Origin: Treponema sp.
Lineage (GTDB): Bacteria > Spirochaetota > Spirochaetia > Treponematales > Treponemataceae
DNA length: 37,061 bases
Assembly (NCBI GenBank): GCA_016293915.1
Contig: JAEDCY010000023.1
Coordinates: 1 to 37,061 of the forward strand
Reading direction: 5' to 3'
In this document: positions 7,986-15,955 of the stretch, piece by piece
How the letters are laid out: each line of letters begins with the position of its first letter
Position numbering within the stretch: position 1 is the first letter of the stretch
Translations under genes and position numbers: made by a program
The notes under the pieces: generated by a model
What the model was told of the DNA's origin: nothing
The model's database searches: none
Seen by the model: the letters and a program-made list of their open reading frames with translations, nothing else

Positions 7986-8930
7986 TTATTTTCCCGAGTA
8001 ATAATCCAGAACCTTTCTCGCAAACTGATAGGCGTTTTTTATATCTGTATTATTCTCAAAATATTGCTTTCGATACACCATGCGGCCATCGAAGAAGTCT
8101 TTAATTTCCTGAATGGTAATCTCTTTGATTTTTGGAGAAGAAATCAGTTTTGTATACACAGAAAGCATAACAGCAAAATCATTAAGCAGAGGTACCTTCA
8201 TACAATACGAAATTGTTCCACTCCCAATTCCAATATTTCCTCCTAAAAGTTCAAAGTTAGTTTCTAGATCAGATTTAAATCCCTGGACTGGCTTAAAAGA
8301 AGCAAGCATACAGACGTTATGAGCACAGGCATTGCGGATTCGGCGTACAGATTCAAAGTGCTTTGTATATTCGCACGTCATTCTCATATAATCGTAGTAA
8401 AAAGCATAGAAGCTGATAAAATCTGCAAAAGAAACCATCTCTACAAAGTTCCATACAGCGGGAGCCGCTGTATATTTCTCAAAAGAACTCTCACCATAGG
8501 AAGTATTCTTATTTACCTTGGCTATATCTTCCTTGAGCTTTAAGTGACTTTCCAAAAATTTTTCAACAACCTCATAACCATCATCCGCTGGATTATTCTG
8601 ACAATCGTTCACAAGCTTAACTTTTAGATAATGCTCCAGATCAATTGTCATTTTAAGGAGTATTTTTCGGAGAAACATATCAATCGTAGAAAGCTCAACT
8701 AAATGTCCAAAATCAAGTCCGATATATTTTCCGCTTTTAGTTTGCTCCGGACATGTTGAACAATACTGCTTAAGTCTAAAGAAGAAGTTGTTTTTCTCCA
8801 GAAATTCCTTGGCCTTTTCCTCATCCATCAGATTGAAGGTAATTCCAAGATCGTTTTTACAGTATTTGATGATTTCGGGAACTTTAAGCTTAGGGGATTT
8901 TGTTATGGCTGCAACTTCTTTCTTAGACAT
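7986..8930 (-). CDS. second Abi_2-family HEPN protein
   Basis: A 314-residue protein, divergent from its neighbour but of the same fold. It has LKVPEIIKYCKNDLGITF near the start, FFFRLKQYC in the position of the GYYRLRGY motif, DLEHYLKVKL mid-protein and the HEPN R-x4-H motif RNACAH near residue 195. The start is supported by AGGAG before ATG and a TATAAT in the short upstream region (8940-8960, leftward strand). Unlike its neighbour it has no room for a leader RNA. It is convergent with the first abi gene, with no terminator visible between them. Confidence 0.8.
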   Translation of the reverse strand: MSKKEVAAITKSPKLKVPEIIKYCKNDLGITFNLMDEEKAKEFLEKNNFFFRLKQYCSTCPEQTKSGKYIGLDFGHLVELSTIDMFLRKILLKMTIDLEHYLKVKLVNDCQNNPADDGYEVVEKFLESHLKLKEDIAKVNKNTSYGESSFEKYTAAPAVWNFVEMVSFADFISFYAFYYDYMRMTCEYTKHFESVRRIRNACAHNVCMLASFKPVQGFKSDLETNFELLGGNIGIGSGTISYCMKVPLLNDFAVMLSVYTKLISSPKIKEITIQEIKDFFDGRMVYRKQYFENNTDIKNAYQFARKVLDYYSGK

Positions 8931-8986
8931 TTTGGACTCCTATAAATAATTATACCACGATTTTTTTTGGAAAAAAAGTTTAAAGA

Positions 8987-9019
8987 ATATCATGAAATGA
9001 TAGACTATTCCTATTATGT
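8987..9019 (+). promoter_or_regulatory. dyad promoter of the YkvA-like gene
   Basis: ATATCATGAAATGATAG (8987-9003), 10 nt, TTATGT (9014-9019). One base of the left half differs from the consensus CTATCA. Confidence 0.55.
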
Positions 9020-9041
9020 TTACAGTATAAGGAGGTCGCCT

Positions 9042-9461
9042 ATGTTTAATTCTAATAAAGTTAATGCAGAAGAATTGAACGAAGAAGAAGCAAAAAAAGT
9101 AAATGAAAGATTCAATTCATTCAAGAACGAAGAATATTCAGAAGATGACATGCACAAAGTCTTTGAAAATGAAGATGCAATCCTTGGAAAAATGAACAAC
9201 AAGCATCTTATCGGATTTATAAAAGATGTAAACATCTTCTTCTCTATGCTTAAAGATTATTTCAGGAAAAAGTATACAGATGTTCCTGTCGGAACAATTA
9301 TGGCAATTGTTGGTTCCTTGTTATATGTTCTTTTACCTGCTGATATTATCCCTGATTTTATTCCTATAATTGGTTATCTAGATGATGCAGCTGTCCTCGC
9401 TGCCTGCATGACCTTTGTTCATTCTGATGTTCAGAAATATAAAGAATTTATGGGGTTATAA
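9042..9461 (+). CDS. YkvA/DUF1232 family membrane protein
   Basis: A 139-residue protein. The first 65 residues are acidic and helical; residues about 80-130 form the DUF1232 core with LLYVLLPADIIPDFIPIIGY followed by LDDAAVLAAC, a two-helix membrane hairpin. The cellular role of the family is poorly known. ATG 9042 is chosen for the strong AAGGAGG 7 bp upstream and because it lies after the dyad promoter at 8987-9019; the in-frame ATG at 8967 lies before it. First gene of a rightward run. Confidence 0.85.
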   Translation: MFNSNKVNAEELNEEEAKKVNERFNSFKNEEYSEDDMHKVFENEDAILGKMNNKHLIGFIKDVNIFFSMLKDYFRKKYTDVPVGTIMAIVGSLLYVLLPADIIPDFIPIIGYLDDAAVLAACMTFVHSDVQKYKEFMGL

Positions 9462-9475
9462 TTTTAGGAGACGAC

Positions 9476-9697
9476 ATGAAACAAAAGCAGTTTAGAACTA
9501 TTTTCATGTGCTTGTTTATGATAATGCTAACAATGGGTGGTTTTATGGTAGGATTTACAGTAAACGAATCTATTAATCGAAAAATGAATGAACGAAAAAA
9601 CTATCAGCCGCAAATTAAGATTGTACCAAAATCATCTGAGAATTTGGATAAAGCATATAATAATTGCTTTTGCGATTATTATATATCAGTGATATAA
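9476..9697 (+). CDS. small single-pass membrane protein
   Basis: A 73-residue protein with a basic N-terminus, one hydrophobic segment (about residues 8-28, FMCLFMIMLTMGGFMVGF) and a polar tail with two Cys near the end. AGGAG precedes the ATG; the gap from the YkvA-like gene is 14 bp, so it is probably co-transcribed. No family recognised. Confidence 0.55.
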   Translation: MKQKQFRTIFMCLFMIMLTMGGFMVGFTVNESINRKMNERKNYQPQIKIVPKSSENLDKAYNNCFCDYYISVI

Positions 9698-9698
9698 T
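9670..9698 (+). promoter_or_regulatory. promoter of the acidic-tail protein gene
   Basis: TTGCGA (9670-9675), 17-nt spacer, TATAAT (9693-9698), overlapping the end of the preceding gene. Confidence 0.65.
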
Positions 9699-9738
9699 AC
9701 TTATTGGGTGTAATGATTTGTTAAGGAGTGTTTCTTTT

Positions 9739-10095
9739 ATGGATGATTTTAAAAAGAAATTCGCTCGATCATTAGGTGAAGCAACAGAATATACTGGTAA
9801 AAAAATGAGTTATGATGAAGTTGCTGATGCTTTAAATGATGCAGGCATAAGAACCTCCAGAGGAACAGAATATGAAGGTGGAAGAGGAACTGCTCATTTC
9901 TTAAAAGAAGCTGCTGTTCAATTACACGAAGATGGTGATGAAGAGGGCTGTGAACTAGTTAGACAAATTACATCACATGATGGATATTACTCAGATTACA
10001 ACAGTGAATTTGATGATAGTGAAGACGATGAAGAATGGGATGACGAAGAATATGATGAGGATGATGACTGTGATGAAGACGATGATGAAGAGTAA
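9739..10095 (+). CDS. small protein with extreme Asp/Glu-rich tail
   Basis: A 118-residue protein. Residues 1-80 look like a compact DNA-binding-like region (SYDEVADALNDAGIRTSRGT resembles recombinase-type helix-turn-helix sequence). Residues about 90-118 are almost all Asp and Glu. The ATG at 9739 has AAGGAG upstream and follows its own promoter at 9670-9698; earlier starts lie upstream of that promoter. An acidic tail could mimic nucleic acid or bind a basic partner; that is speculation. No family assigned. Confidence 0.7.
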   Translation: MDDFKKKFARSLGEATEYTGKKMSYDEVADALNDAGIRTSRGTEYEGGRGTAHFLKEAAVQLHEDGDEEGCELVRQITSHDGYYSDYNSEFDDSEDDEEWDDEEYDEDDDCDEDDDEE

Positions 10096-10145
10096 TCTTA
10101 CTGCCGTTTATAATTCTTAATATCTTTTCGGAGTTTTAATAATAG

Positions 10146-10520
10146 ATGCTTTTTATTAACAATGTTAATGGCAAATCAAAAAGTCTCTTTTTGTTAGCAT
10201 TACTATTATTATCATTATTGATTATAGGATGTCATGGCAATAAGAAGTCGTCTAGAGTTTCTGAAGAGCAAGAGATAAGCCAATCTGTTAAAATTGACGA
10301 ATCAAATGTAGACACTGAGTCAACAATTATTAATAGCGAAAAATTCAGTACTTCTCATCCATACTTATTTTTTACCCTTATTCTTGTTGCTATAGTGGCT
10401 GTTGCCGCAGTTATTATAATTATTTGGATAGTGGGTTTACCAAAGATAGGATATACGGTAGGTGGTGGTGTTGCCGCAGAGTTTCTGGATCGTTTTTTTG
10501 AAAAACTATTTAAGAAATAA
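10146..10520 (+). CDS. lipoprotein with C-terminal membrane segment
   Basis: A 124-residue protein. It has an N-terminal signal with lipobox-like LLIIGC (Cys at about residue 29), a Ser/Glu-rich linker, a second hydrophobic segment (about 74-97, TLILVAIVAVAAVIIIIWIV) and a Gly-rich amphipathic end. It probably sits in the cytoplasmic membrane. The ribosome binding site is weak (CGGAG, 12 bp away). No family recognised. Confidence 0.6.
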   Translation: MLFINNVNGKSKSLFLLALLLLSLLIIGCHGNKKSSRVSEEQEISQSVKIDESNVDTESTIINSEKFSTSHPYLFFTLILVAIVAVAAVIIIIWIVGLPKIGYTVGGGVAAEFLDRFFEKLFKK

Positions 10521-10550
10521 TTCCATTTACAAATTTTGAAGGATTATTAA

Positions 10551-11675
10551 ATGGATGACACATTATTGAATATAAATCAACTTATCAAGTATATCGATGA
10601 CAAAAACATCTATCTAAATCATGAAGCCCAAGAATATCCCTTCAACATTATTCTGAGTAGTTCTGATTATTACTATAGAGAGAATTTTCATAGTGACATT
10701 ATTTGCTCCATCTTCAACCAGAAAGAATATTTCATTGAATTCTTTATTGATTTTATTAACTCATTCAATCCAGAATTGAGAATTGATAGTTCCAATTATA
10801 CAAATGGGTATGCATCTCGAGAAACACACAGAATTGATGTGCTTATTGCAGATGAAAGTTCTAAACATTGCATAATAATAGAAAACAAAATTAATGATGC
10901 CGGAGATATGAGAAGACAACTGCCAAGATATTTTGAAATAAAACAAAAAGAAGGCTTTATTGTTGATGCAATTGTTTATCTATCTTTAGATGGAGTAAAG
11001 TCAATTGACAAATCTTCTTGGCTACCTGACGATTATAAAATTGATAATTTGATTGTTGAAATAGCTGCATCTTCAAAAAATCAACGCTCTTTTTGTGAAG
11101 ACTATTTATTAAAATTATCAGAGTCCAATAACTGTTCTGTTCAAGAGTTTTCATTTATAAGACAATATATAGATTTGTTAAATTATCTGAGGAGAAATGA
11201 AGTGAATAATGAAGTAATGGAAAATTTTTATGAACTTCTAAAAGAACAAAAGAATTATCAAGCAGCGACAGATATTGTTCAGATGATGAAAGATTTAACG
11301 ACTTATCGATTATATAAATATTTGAGAATGTTTATGAATAATAAAGACCCCTTTGATAAAATTGGTATATGGAAACAAGGAGAGGGATTAATTTTCGAAA
11401 ACTGTAAACAATATACTGATTATAATATTAAATTTGAAATATATCCTGGTAATGAAGGCACATATATAATTTTTAAAATTCAAGATGAAGATTCTGAAGA
11501 AAATTATATAAAAACAATTTTAAATAAACTCTCTCTTGATTCTTGTTTTCATGAAGAATGGCCGAATGGCTTTTCAACAACTTTCAAATTTCCTGCGGAA
11601 GAATCTAAAATGCTCGATTTTGTAAATAAATTCTTAAAAGGATTTCAACAGTTGGTTATACAAGAAAATAAATAA
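10551..11675 (+). CDS. PD-(D/E)XK superfamily nuclease
   Basis: A 374-residue protein. The nuclease core lies at about residues 45-140: RENFHSDIICSIF near 45 (the conserved helix), RIDVLIADE near 95 (catalytic Asp) and CIIIENKIND near 110, giving the D...ExK signature. DAIVYLSLDG follows. This fits the PD-(D/E)XK group found as stand-alone proteins in defence islands (Pfam PDDEXK_4 type). The C-terminal half is helical and unassigned. It probably cleaves DNA or RNA; the trigger is unknown. A closely spaced gene of unknown function follows 23 bp downstream and may be its partner. Confidence 0.8.
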   Translation: MDDTLLNINQLIKYIDDKNIYLNHEAQEYPFNIILSSSDYYYRENFHSDIICSIFNQKEYFIEFFIDFINSFNPELRIDSSNYTNGYASRETHRIDVLIADESSKHCIIIENKINDAGDMRRQLPRYFEIKQKEGFIVDAIVYLSLDGVKSIDKSSWLPDDYKIDNLIVEIAASSKNQRSFCEDYLLKLSESNNCSVQEFSFIRQYIDLLNYLRRNEVNNEVMENFYELLKEQKNYQAATDIVQMMKDLTTYRLYKYLRMFMNNKDPFDKIGIWKQGEGLIFENCKQYTDYNIKFEIYPGNEGTYIIFKIQDEDSEENYIKTILNKLSLDSCFHEEWPNGFSTTFKFPAEESKMLDFVNKFLKGFQQLVIQENK

Positions 11676-11698
11676 CATTGACTCATAGGAGATATTTG

Positions 11699-12682
11699 AT
11701 GGAAACTGCTTTGGTAAAAAGAGTCTCAGATATTGTACGTCAGGATTCGTTAACTGATATTCAACAACAAAAAGATTTATTCTGTGAAAAAATGAATTCT
11801 TTGTTTTCGGCCGCGGATGCTGCTAGTGCTATAGCAGATGTTTCTTCTTTTATTTCATCATTACATACAACAACTTCTATGCAAGCTATAATTCCTCCAG
11901 AAATATTAGAAGGATTGAAAAAAGGAATTTATAAGTTTAATAAATCTGATGGTGAATTTTTAGCACAGATAGTAAATACGAAAGGTGGTGGAATTGTAAA
12001 AAATCTTAGATTAGAGGAAGTTCAACATTTATCTAATCCTGCTGGAATGAATAATCTTTCCATGCAGATGGCAACACAAATGAAATTAGCTGAAATTCAG
12101 GGATTAATTGAAGATTTATCAGTTCAAGCTAATAGAAAATTAGATTCAATTATTCAGAGTCAGGTTGATACTATTATTGCAAAAGCTGAAGCAGCTTTAA
12201 TTAAATTCGAAGATTATAAATGTCATCCTGAATTGAATGTAGAATTAAAAGATGTAAAATTTAATGTAGATGAAGCAATTTCATTGATAAAAAGAGATAT
12301 TCCAAATAGGATCAATTCAATAAATGAAATTGAAAGTCGAAAAAAGAATTGGTTTCGAAAAACTGTTACTCGTAAAGATGTAGAAGATGCTGCAAAAAAC
12401 GTATCATATATACAAGAGGAAACTCAGTATTTACAAATATTATTTATGGTCAAATCTTACATTACAAAAGATATTCAAGATCTGAAAGATTATTCTAACT
12501 TTTTAGCTTCTACATTTACTGAAAAGTGTTATTATATGCTTAACACTTGGGAATATAGACCTAACAAAAAAGAAAATGTTCAATTGGAATATTTCTGGGT
12601 GGAAAAATTTCCTATCTATTTGAACCAGATACAAGAAAAAACAAATGACCTCATAGCATTGGAGGATAAGACTAATGAGTAA
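11699..12682 (+). CDS. hypothetical coiled-coil protein, nuclease neighbour
   Basis: A 327-residue protein, almost all alpha-helical by composition, with Gln/Lys/Glu-rich stretches suggesting coiled coils (about residues 125-200 and 260-327). KKGIYKFNKSDGEFLAQIV (about residue 76) recalls bacterial proteins of unknown function that are sometimes next to toxins. No signal peptide or catalytic motif. ATG 11699 is preferred because TAGGAG lies 8 bp upstream; an in-frame ATG at 11678 lacks one. It overlaps the next gene by 8 bp, so translational coupling is likely. Confidence 0.75.
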   Translation: METALVKRVSDIVRQDSLTDIQQQKDLFCEKMNSLFSAADAASAIADVSSFISSLHTTTSMQAIIPPEILEGLKKGIYKFNKSDGEFLAQIVNTKGGGIVKNLRLEEVQHLSNPAGMNNLSMQMATQMKLAEIQGLIEDLSVQANRKLDSIIQSQVDTIIAKAEAALIKFEDYKCHPELNVELKDVKFNVDEAISLIKRDIPNRINSINEIESRKKNWFRKTVTRKDVEDAAKNVSYIQEETQYLQILFMVKSYITKDIQDLKDYSNFLASTFTEKCYYMLNTWEYRPNKKENVQLEYFWVEKFPIYLNQIQEKTNDLIALEDKTNE

Positions 12683-12863
12683 TTGCAAGAAATGTGGAGC
12701 GCCAATATACGAAGGAAAATATTGTAGCCGTTGTCAAAGTCAAAAACGTCGAAAAGTTGGAACAACTATTAAATGGATTGGGGGAGTAGTTGGAGGAGTT
12801 ATTGGTTCAGTAATTATTACTGCCCTTACAGGAAAGAGTTCAGGGAAAAATGATAAATCATAA
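12675..12863 (+). CDS. small zinc-ribbon membrane protein
   Basis: A 62-residue protein with an N-terminal zinc ribbon CKKC-x9-CSRC (about residues 4-20), a basic linker, then a Gly/Val/Ile-rich hydrophobic segment (about 31-52). It is probably anchored in the membrane with the zinc ribbon in the cytoplasm. It overlaps the upstream gene by 8 bp. It is the last gene of the run that starts at 9042. Confidence 0.75.
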   Translation: MSNCKKCGAPIYEGKYCSRCQSQKRRKVGTTIKWIGGVVGGVIGSVIITALTGKSSGKNDKS

Positions 12864-12943
12864 CTCTATTTCAAAAATGGTTATTTATGACCATTTGAAT
12901 ACAAATAAATAAACAATAAATATTTAAGGGCTCATTCTTTTCT

Positions 12944-12976
12944 CTATCACCATTTGATAGTCTCTAGTAGTATAAT
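12944..12976 (+). promoter_or_regulatory. dyad promoter of the metallophosphoesterase gene
   Basis: CTATCACCATTTGATAG (12944-12960), 10 nt, TATAAT (12971-12976). The clearest copy, with a perfect dyad and a perfect -10. Confidence 0.75.
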
Positions 12977-13004
12977 CAAAATTATACATTAACAGGAGGC
13001 CACC

Positions 13005-13760
13005 ATGATTTATATTACCGGTGATACTCACAACACGACTGACATGTCTAATCTCTCTTCTAAAAACATGAAGCTTTGTTGCATGGAGCAAAAGGTGGAT
13101 TTTCATGATATTTCGACGGCTATTGTGCTGGGAGATTTTGGGTTGCCCTGGTATGAGTGTCCTGTTGATGAGAAAGGGATTCATCCTGTTGATCATACAG
13201 ACCGCTATCTGCTCAAGTGGTACAAAGAAAAGCCTTTTACTATTCTGGCGGTGCAGGGAAATCATGATAATTATGACATGATTGAAAAATTGCCGGAAAT
13301 GGAGATGTTTGGCAATAAAGCCTTAAAGCTGAGCGAGAACGTTTATTATCTTAAGAGAGGAGAGTTATATCTGATTGAAGGCAAACGCTTTCTTGCTCTC
13401 GGAGGTGCTATGAGTGATGACAAGTCCTGGCGTACTCCGCATGAGTCGTGGTGGTCACATGAGGAGTGGACAGAGGAGGAAAAGACATCATTGATTTCTA
13501 AACTCCCGGATATTCAGGTTGATTATGTGCTTTCACACACTGGTCCGTCTGCAGGCATTGCCCTCACAGATGATTTCTTCTCAAATCAGATTCATCTCGA
13601 TGAGCTCCACAATGATTCGACTGTTGTTCTGAATGATGATATCGATTCTAAGCTGTCCTACAAGAAATGGTTCTTCGGCCACTGGCACACTGACTGGGGC
13701 TATGAGCATTATTCAGAATCGAAATATGTTCCTCTTTATCACCAGGGAATCATTCTCTAA
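13005..13760 (+). CDS. calcineurin-like metallophosphoesterase
   Basis: A 251-residue protein with the full set of metal-binding motifs: GDTH (residues 6-9), LGDFG near 44, GNHDN near 85, LSHTGPS near 178 and GHWHTD near 225. It hydrolyses phosphate esters. In this setting a role in trimming RNA 2'- or 3'-phosphates before ligation is plausible but unproven. AGGAGG lies 6 bp before ATG. It is controlled by the dyad promoter at 12944-12976. The next gene, an RNA ligase, has its own promoter. Confidence 0.85.
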   Translation: MIYITGDTHNTTDMSNLSSKNMKLCCMEQKVDFHDISTAIVLGDFGLPWYECPVDEKGIHPVDHTDRYLLKWYKEKPFTILAVQGNHDNYDMIEKLPEMEMFGNKALKLSENVYYLKRGELYLIEGKRFLALGGAMSDDKSWRTPHESWWSHEEWTEEEKTSLISKLPDIQVDYVLSHTGPSAGIALTDDFFSNQIHLDELHNDSTVVLNDDIDSKLSYKKWFFGHWHTDWGYEHYSESKYVPLYHQGIIL

Positions 13761-13780
13761 ACAGCGAGTGAAAGAAATCA

Positions 13781-13876
13781 AATCTATTTTTCATTTTATT
13801 TGATTCTCTTTATAAAAGTTTATTTGTTCATGTAATCGCCTTTTTACGGTGCCGTTTTTTGGCACTCTGATATTGT
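13781..13876 (+). other. intergenic inverted repeats after the phosphatase
   Basis: Two inverted repeats lie here: AATCAAAT/ATTTGATT near 13781-13807, and GTGCC/GGCAC around a T-rich loop near 13849-13865. The first could terminate the phosphatase transcript. No gene is seen between 13761 and 14038. Confidence 0.4.
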
Positions 13877-13897
13877 ATCATCTTGATTAAAGCACAA

Positions 13898-13931
13898 CTT
13901 GAATGTCTTTCTAGAAAATCTATGTTATGTT
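13898..13931 (+). promoter_or_regulatory. CTTGAATG-box promoter of the RNA ligase gene
   Basis: CTTGAATG (13898-13905), 20 nt, TATGTT (13926-13931). Member of the eight-copy promoter family. Confidence 0.6.
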
Positions 13932-14038
13932 AATTAAAGGGGGATTTCCAGGTAATGCTGACTTCTCCCATTATTATCGTTTTCTTGCTTTTCTCAAAAG
14001 CAAGTGGTGGGGCTAAATTAATTTTACGGAGGTGCGAT

Positions 14039-14698
14039 ATGCACAACTACCACAAAATTGTTAGTCCATGGAAGCGGACTGACCCGAAGTCCAAGACTGT
14101 TAATACAGAAGTATTTTCAGATGAGTACATTGAATTATTGAAAGATATTCAGTGGATTGGAACAGAGAAAATCGATGGTGAAAACTTGAACTTTTACTAC
14201 GATGGAAATCATGTTTCTTACTGCGGGCATACAGAACGCTCCGACTTTACAGGTGAAAAGAAGTCATGGTTAGATGCACTTATTACACCTGAATTTGAGT
14301 CCATCTTTGAGCAGGTTTTTGGAGAAAAGGAAGCCATGATTCATGGAGAACTCTTGGGACCAAAGATTCAGAGCAATCTTTATGATTTATCTGATTTTAA
14401 GTTCTTTGTATTTGATATCTGCAACAAAACAGACAATGTTTTCTGGAGACAGGAAGTTGTAGACCACTATGCTAAAGAATTTGGGTTTGAAAGAGCTCCA
14501 GTTGTAATCAATGGAACTTTGACTGAAATTGCTGAACTTGTAAAAACAGCTCCAGTTTCAAAGGTAAATCCAAAAATTGAGATGGAGGGTATAGTAATTC
14601 GTCCAGTTAGGGAACTTAAGAACGCAAAAAATGAACGAATTATCTATAAGGTAAAACTGGCTGATCTTCTTGGTCGAAGTGCCAAGCGGCTTGTTTAA
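14039..14698 (+). CDS. Rnl2-type RNA ligase
   Basis: An ATP-dependent RNA ligase of 219 residues. The nucleotidyl-acceptor motif I is EKIDGEN, with Lys at residue 44. HGELLGP near residue 100 fits motif III, EMEGIVIRP near 183 fits motif IV and IYKVKLAD near 201 fits motif V. It seals 3'-OH to 5'-phosphate RNA ends through an enzyme-AMP intermediate. It is short and lacks a large C-terminal domain, as in the DRB0094/Rnl2-like minimal ligases. ATG 14039 has ACGGAGG 7 bp upstream; the open frame extends further but without a start signal. With KptA, RtcB, RlaP and cREC in the same window a role in RNA repair is likely. Confidence 0.88.
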   Translation: MHNYHKIVSPWKRTDPKSKTVNTEVFSDEYIELLKDIQWIGTEKIDGENLNFYYDGNHVSYCGHTERSDFTGEKKSWLDALITPEFESIFEQVFGEKEAMIHGELLGPKIQSNLYDLSDFKFFVFDICNKTDNVFWRQEVVDHYAKEFGFERAPVVINGTLTEIAELVKTAPVSKVNPKIEMEGIVIRPVRELKNAKNERIIYKVKLADLLGRSAKRLV

Positions 14699-14710
14699 GC
14701 ACCTTTAAAA

Positions 14711-14747
14711 GCAGGGGATGGAGCAACTCCCACCCCCTGCTTCTTTT
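14711..14747 (+). terminator. intrinsic terminator after the RNA ligase gene
   Basis: GCAGGGG (14711-14717) pairs with CCCCTGC (14734-14740), followed by TTCTTTT. Confidence 0.75.
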
Positions 14748-14768
14748 CGCACTAAATTTTCCGTGATT
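14744..14768 (+). repeat. 25-bp dispersed repeat, copy 1
   Basis: Shares TTTTCGCACYAAATTTTCCG plus TGATT with copies at 26157 and 30884; this copy has T at the Y position. Each copy lies just upstream of a gene with a regulated promoter. Confidence 0.7.
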
Positions 14769-14809
14769 ATTGTACTTGATTCAGATAGACTACAAACATT
14801 CAAGTTATA

Positions 14810-14843
14810 CTTGAATGACGAACTTCTAAATAAGTGCTATATT
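14810..14843 (+). promoter_or_regulatory. CTTGAATG-box promoter of Xre module 1
   Basis: CTTGAATG (14810-14817), 20 nt, TATATT (14838-14843). The box is the right half of a palindrome CAAGT-N3-ACTTG (14801-14813), suggesting a dimeric regulator. Confidence 0.6.
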
Positions 14844-14936
14844 CAAATTATCACTTCGAAAAAAGCGTTTCTTTTACGGAAAACTTTAGAAGTAGTGCTC
14901 GTTGAGCACCTTGTATTTTATGAAGGAGGAACTGAG

Positions 14937-15110
14937 ATGAAAGCAGTTTCTAATACATTTGAATTGCAAACATTACAAATGCCTCAGCTCCCACTCGGAC
15001 TCCCGTTGCAGGGCTTTATGCTTCAGGGACAGATACAGGGGATGTTTAATGGGTTTGGCTTTATGGGCCAGGCTACTTTTGAAGATTTTGAAGGGAAGAA
15101 CAGCGCTTAA
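14937..15110 (+). CDS. tiny protein of Xre module 1
   Basis: A 57-residue protein with Leu/Gln/Met/Pro-rich repeats in the first 35 residues (LQTLQMPQLPLGLPLQ) and FMGQATFEDFEGKN at the end. Strong AAGGAGG precedes ATG 14937. I do not recognise it. It occupies the same position as the tiny genes at 16643 and 22841, each immediately before a short Xre gene, although the three tiny proteins do not resemble one another by eye. A leader hairpin GTGCTC/GAGCAC followed by CTTGT lies at 14896-14913. Confidence 0.55.
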   Translation: MKAVSNTFELQTLQMPQLPLGLPLQGFMLQGQIQGMFNGFGFMGQATFEDFEGKNSA

Positions 15111-15155
15111 AACTTTTTTACACATGCGTTGACTCCCGGAAATAAGGAGAAACGG

Positions 15156-15431
15156 ATGTGTAAGATTAATAGACCAGTTATCAACGTAGCAGCGACTGCT
15201 GTAAAAATCAAAGAATGCCGAATCCGTGCAGGCTATTCGGTTCGTGAAATCCAAAATATTTTCAATTTCTCAAGTCCTGAGGCGATTTACGCATGGGAGA
15301 AAGGTAAGTACATCCCTTCCATCGATAACATGATTATCATCGCTTCCGTATATGGTGTCACTATTGATGAAATCATTGTTCGTGATGTTATTGAAGTTGA
15401 GTATGAAAATGAGGAGGCTAAGTCGGCTTGA
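15156..15431 (+). CDS. short Xre-type HTH protein, module 1
   Basis: A single-domain Cro/CI-type DNA-binding protein of 91 residues: VKIKECRIRAGYSVREIQNI (helices 1-2), AIYAWEKGKYIPSIDNMIII (recognition helix and beyond) and VTIDEIIVRDVIEVE. It is clearly paralogous to the proteins at 16851 and 23056. ATG 15156 has AAGGAG 8 bp upstream. It is probably co-transcribed with the tiny gene at 14937 and perhaps with the tRNA genes that begin 9 bp after its stop codon; no terminator is visible between. Confidence 0.8.
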   Translation: MCKINRPVINVAATAVKIKECRIRAGYSVREIQNIFNFSSPEAIYAWEKGKYIPSIDNMIIIASVYGVTIDEIIVRDVIEVEYENEEAKSA

Positions 15432-15440
15432 ATTGAGAAT

Positions 15441-15511
15441 GCCCATTAGCTCACCGGTTAGAGCAGGCGTCTTATAAGCGTCTGGTATTTGGTTCAACTC
15501 CAAAATGGGCA
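15441..15511 (+). tRNA. tRNA-Ile(UAU)
   Basis: Complete cloverleaf: acceptor GCCCATT/AATGGGC, anticodon loop CTTATAA, T-loop TTCAACT. Anticodon UAU reads the Ile AUA codon. No CCA encoded. First tRNA of the array. Confidence 0.85.
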
Positions 15512-15518
15512 ATAACAT

Positions 15519-15591
15519 TCTCCTGTAGCATAACTGGTAGTGCGCCAGACTCTGAATCTGGGTTGTGTAAGTTCGAATCTTACTGGGAGAA
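15519..15591 (+). tRNA. tRNA-Gln(CUG)
   Basis: Acceptor TCTCCTG/TGGGAGA, anticodon arm CCAGA-CTCTGAA-TCTGG, T-loop TTCGAAT. Anticodon CUG. Confidence 0.85.
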
Positions 15592-15598
15592 CTTTTTT

Positions 15599-15675
15599 GC
15601 AGGTTTAGCGTAGTTGGTTTATCGCGTCGGTCCTCCAAACCGAAGATCACGGGTTCGAATCCCACGACTAAACGC
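15599..15675 (+). tRNA. degenerate tRNA-like gene, perhaps Gly(UCC)
   Basis: D-arm GCG/CGC with a GG-containing loop and T-loop TTCGAAT are clear. The anticodon stem TCGGT/ACCGA holds the loop CCTCCAA, so U33 is replaced by C. The only acceptor pairing is GTTTAG/CTAAAC, which overlaps the usual 8-9 linker. The T-stem has only three or four pairs. Probably non-functional in standard decoding, or a tRNA mimic. Confidence 0.5.
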
Positions 15676-15700
15676 TAGCTATAGTCGTGCCTGCTTTTAT

Positions 15701-15772
15701 GTGGAAGTAGCCTAACGGGTAAAGCACTGGACTGAAAATCCAGTTTAGATGGTTCGAGTCCATCCTTCCGCG
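15701..15772 (+). tRNA. tRNA-Phe(GAA)
   Basis: Acceptor GTGGAAG/CTTCCGC, anticodon arm CTGGA-CTGAAAA-TCCAG, T-loop TTCGAGT. Confidence 0.85.
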
Positions 15773-15779
15773 CTTTTAT

Positions 15780-15863
15780 GCTCTGATGGTGGAAGTTAGA
15801 ATACACGACTGGTTTAAGCCCAGTTGCCGGAATGGATTGCAGGTGCAAGTCCTGCTCAGAGTA
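15780..15863 (+). tRNA. tRNA-Leu(UAA)
   Basis: Class II tRNA; acceptor GCTCTGA/TCAGAGT, anticodon arm ACTGG-TTTAAGC-CCAGT, long variable arm. The T-loop reads TGCAAGT, so the universal U55 is G, an unusual change. Confidence 0.75.
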
Positions 15864-15869
15864 ATGTAT

Positions 15870-15950
15870 GCCCACGTGGTGCAATGGTAGACACGGCTGA
15901 CTTAGGATCAGTTGCCATTCGGTATGGAGGTTCGAGTCCTCTCGGGGGCA
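15870..15950 (+). tRNA. tRNA-Leu(UAG)
   Basis: Class II tRNA; acceptor GCCCACG/CGGGGGC with one mismatch, anticodon loop CTTAGGA, T-loop TTCGAGT. Confidence 0.8.
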
Positions 15951-15955
15951 TTCAA

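Noticed and set aside
15270..15884. Leftward reading frames across the first tRNA genes
   Set aside because: They run antisense through clear tRNA genes; the recurring GLEP-like peptides are a known by-product of translated tRNA complements.
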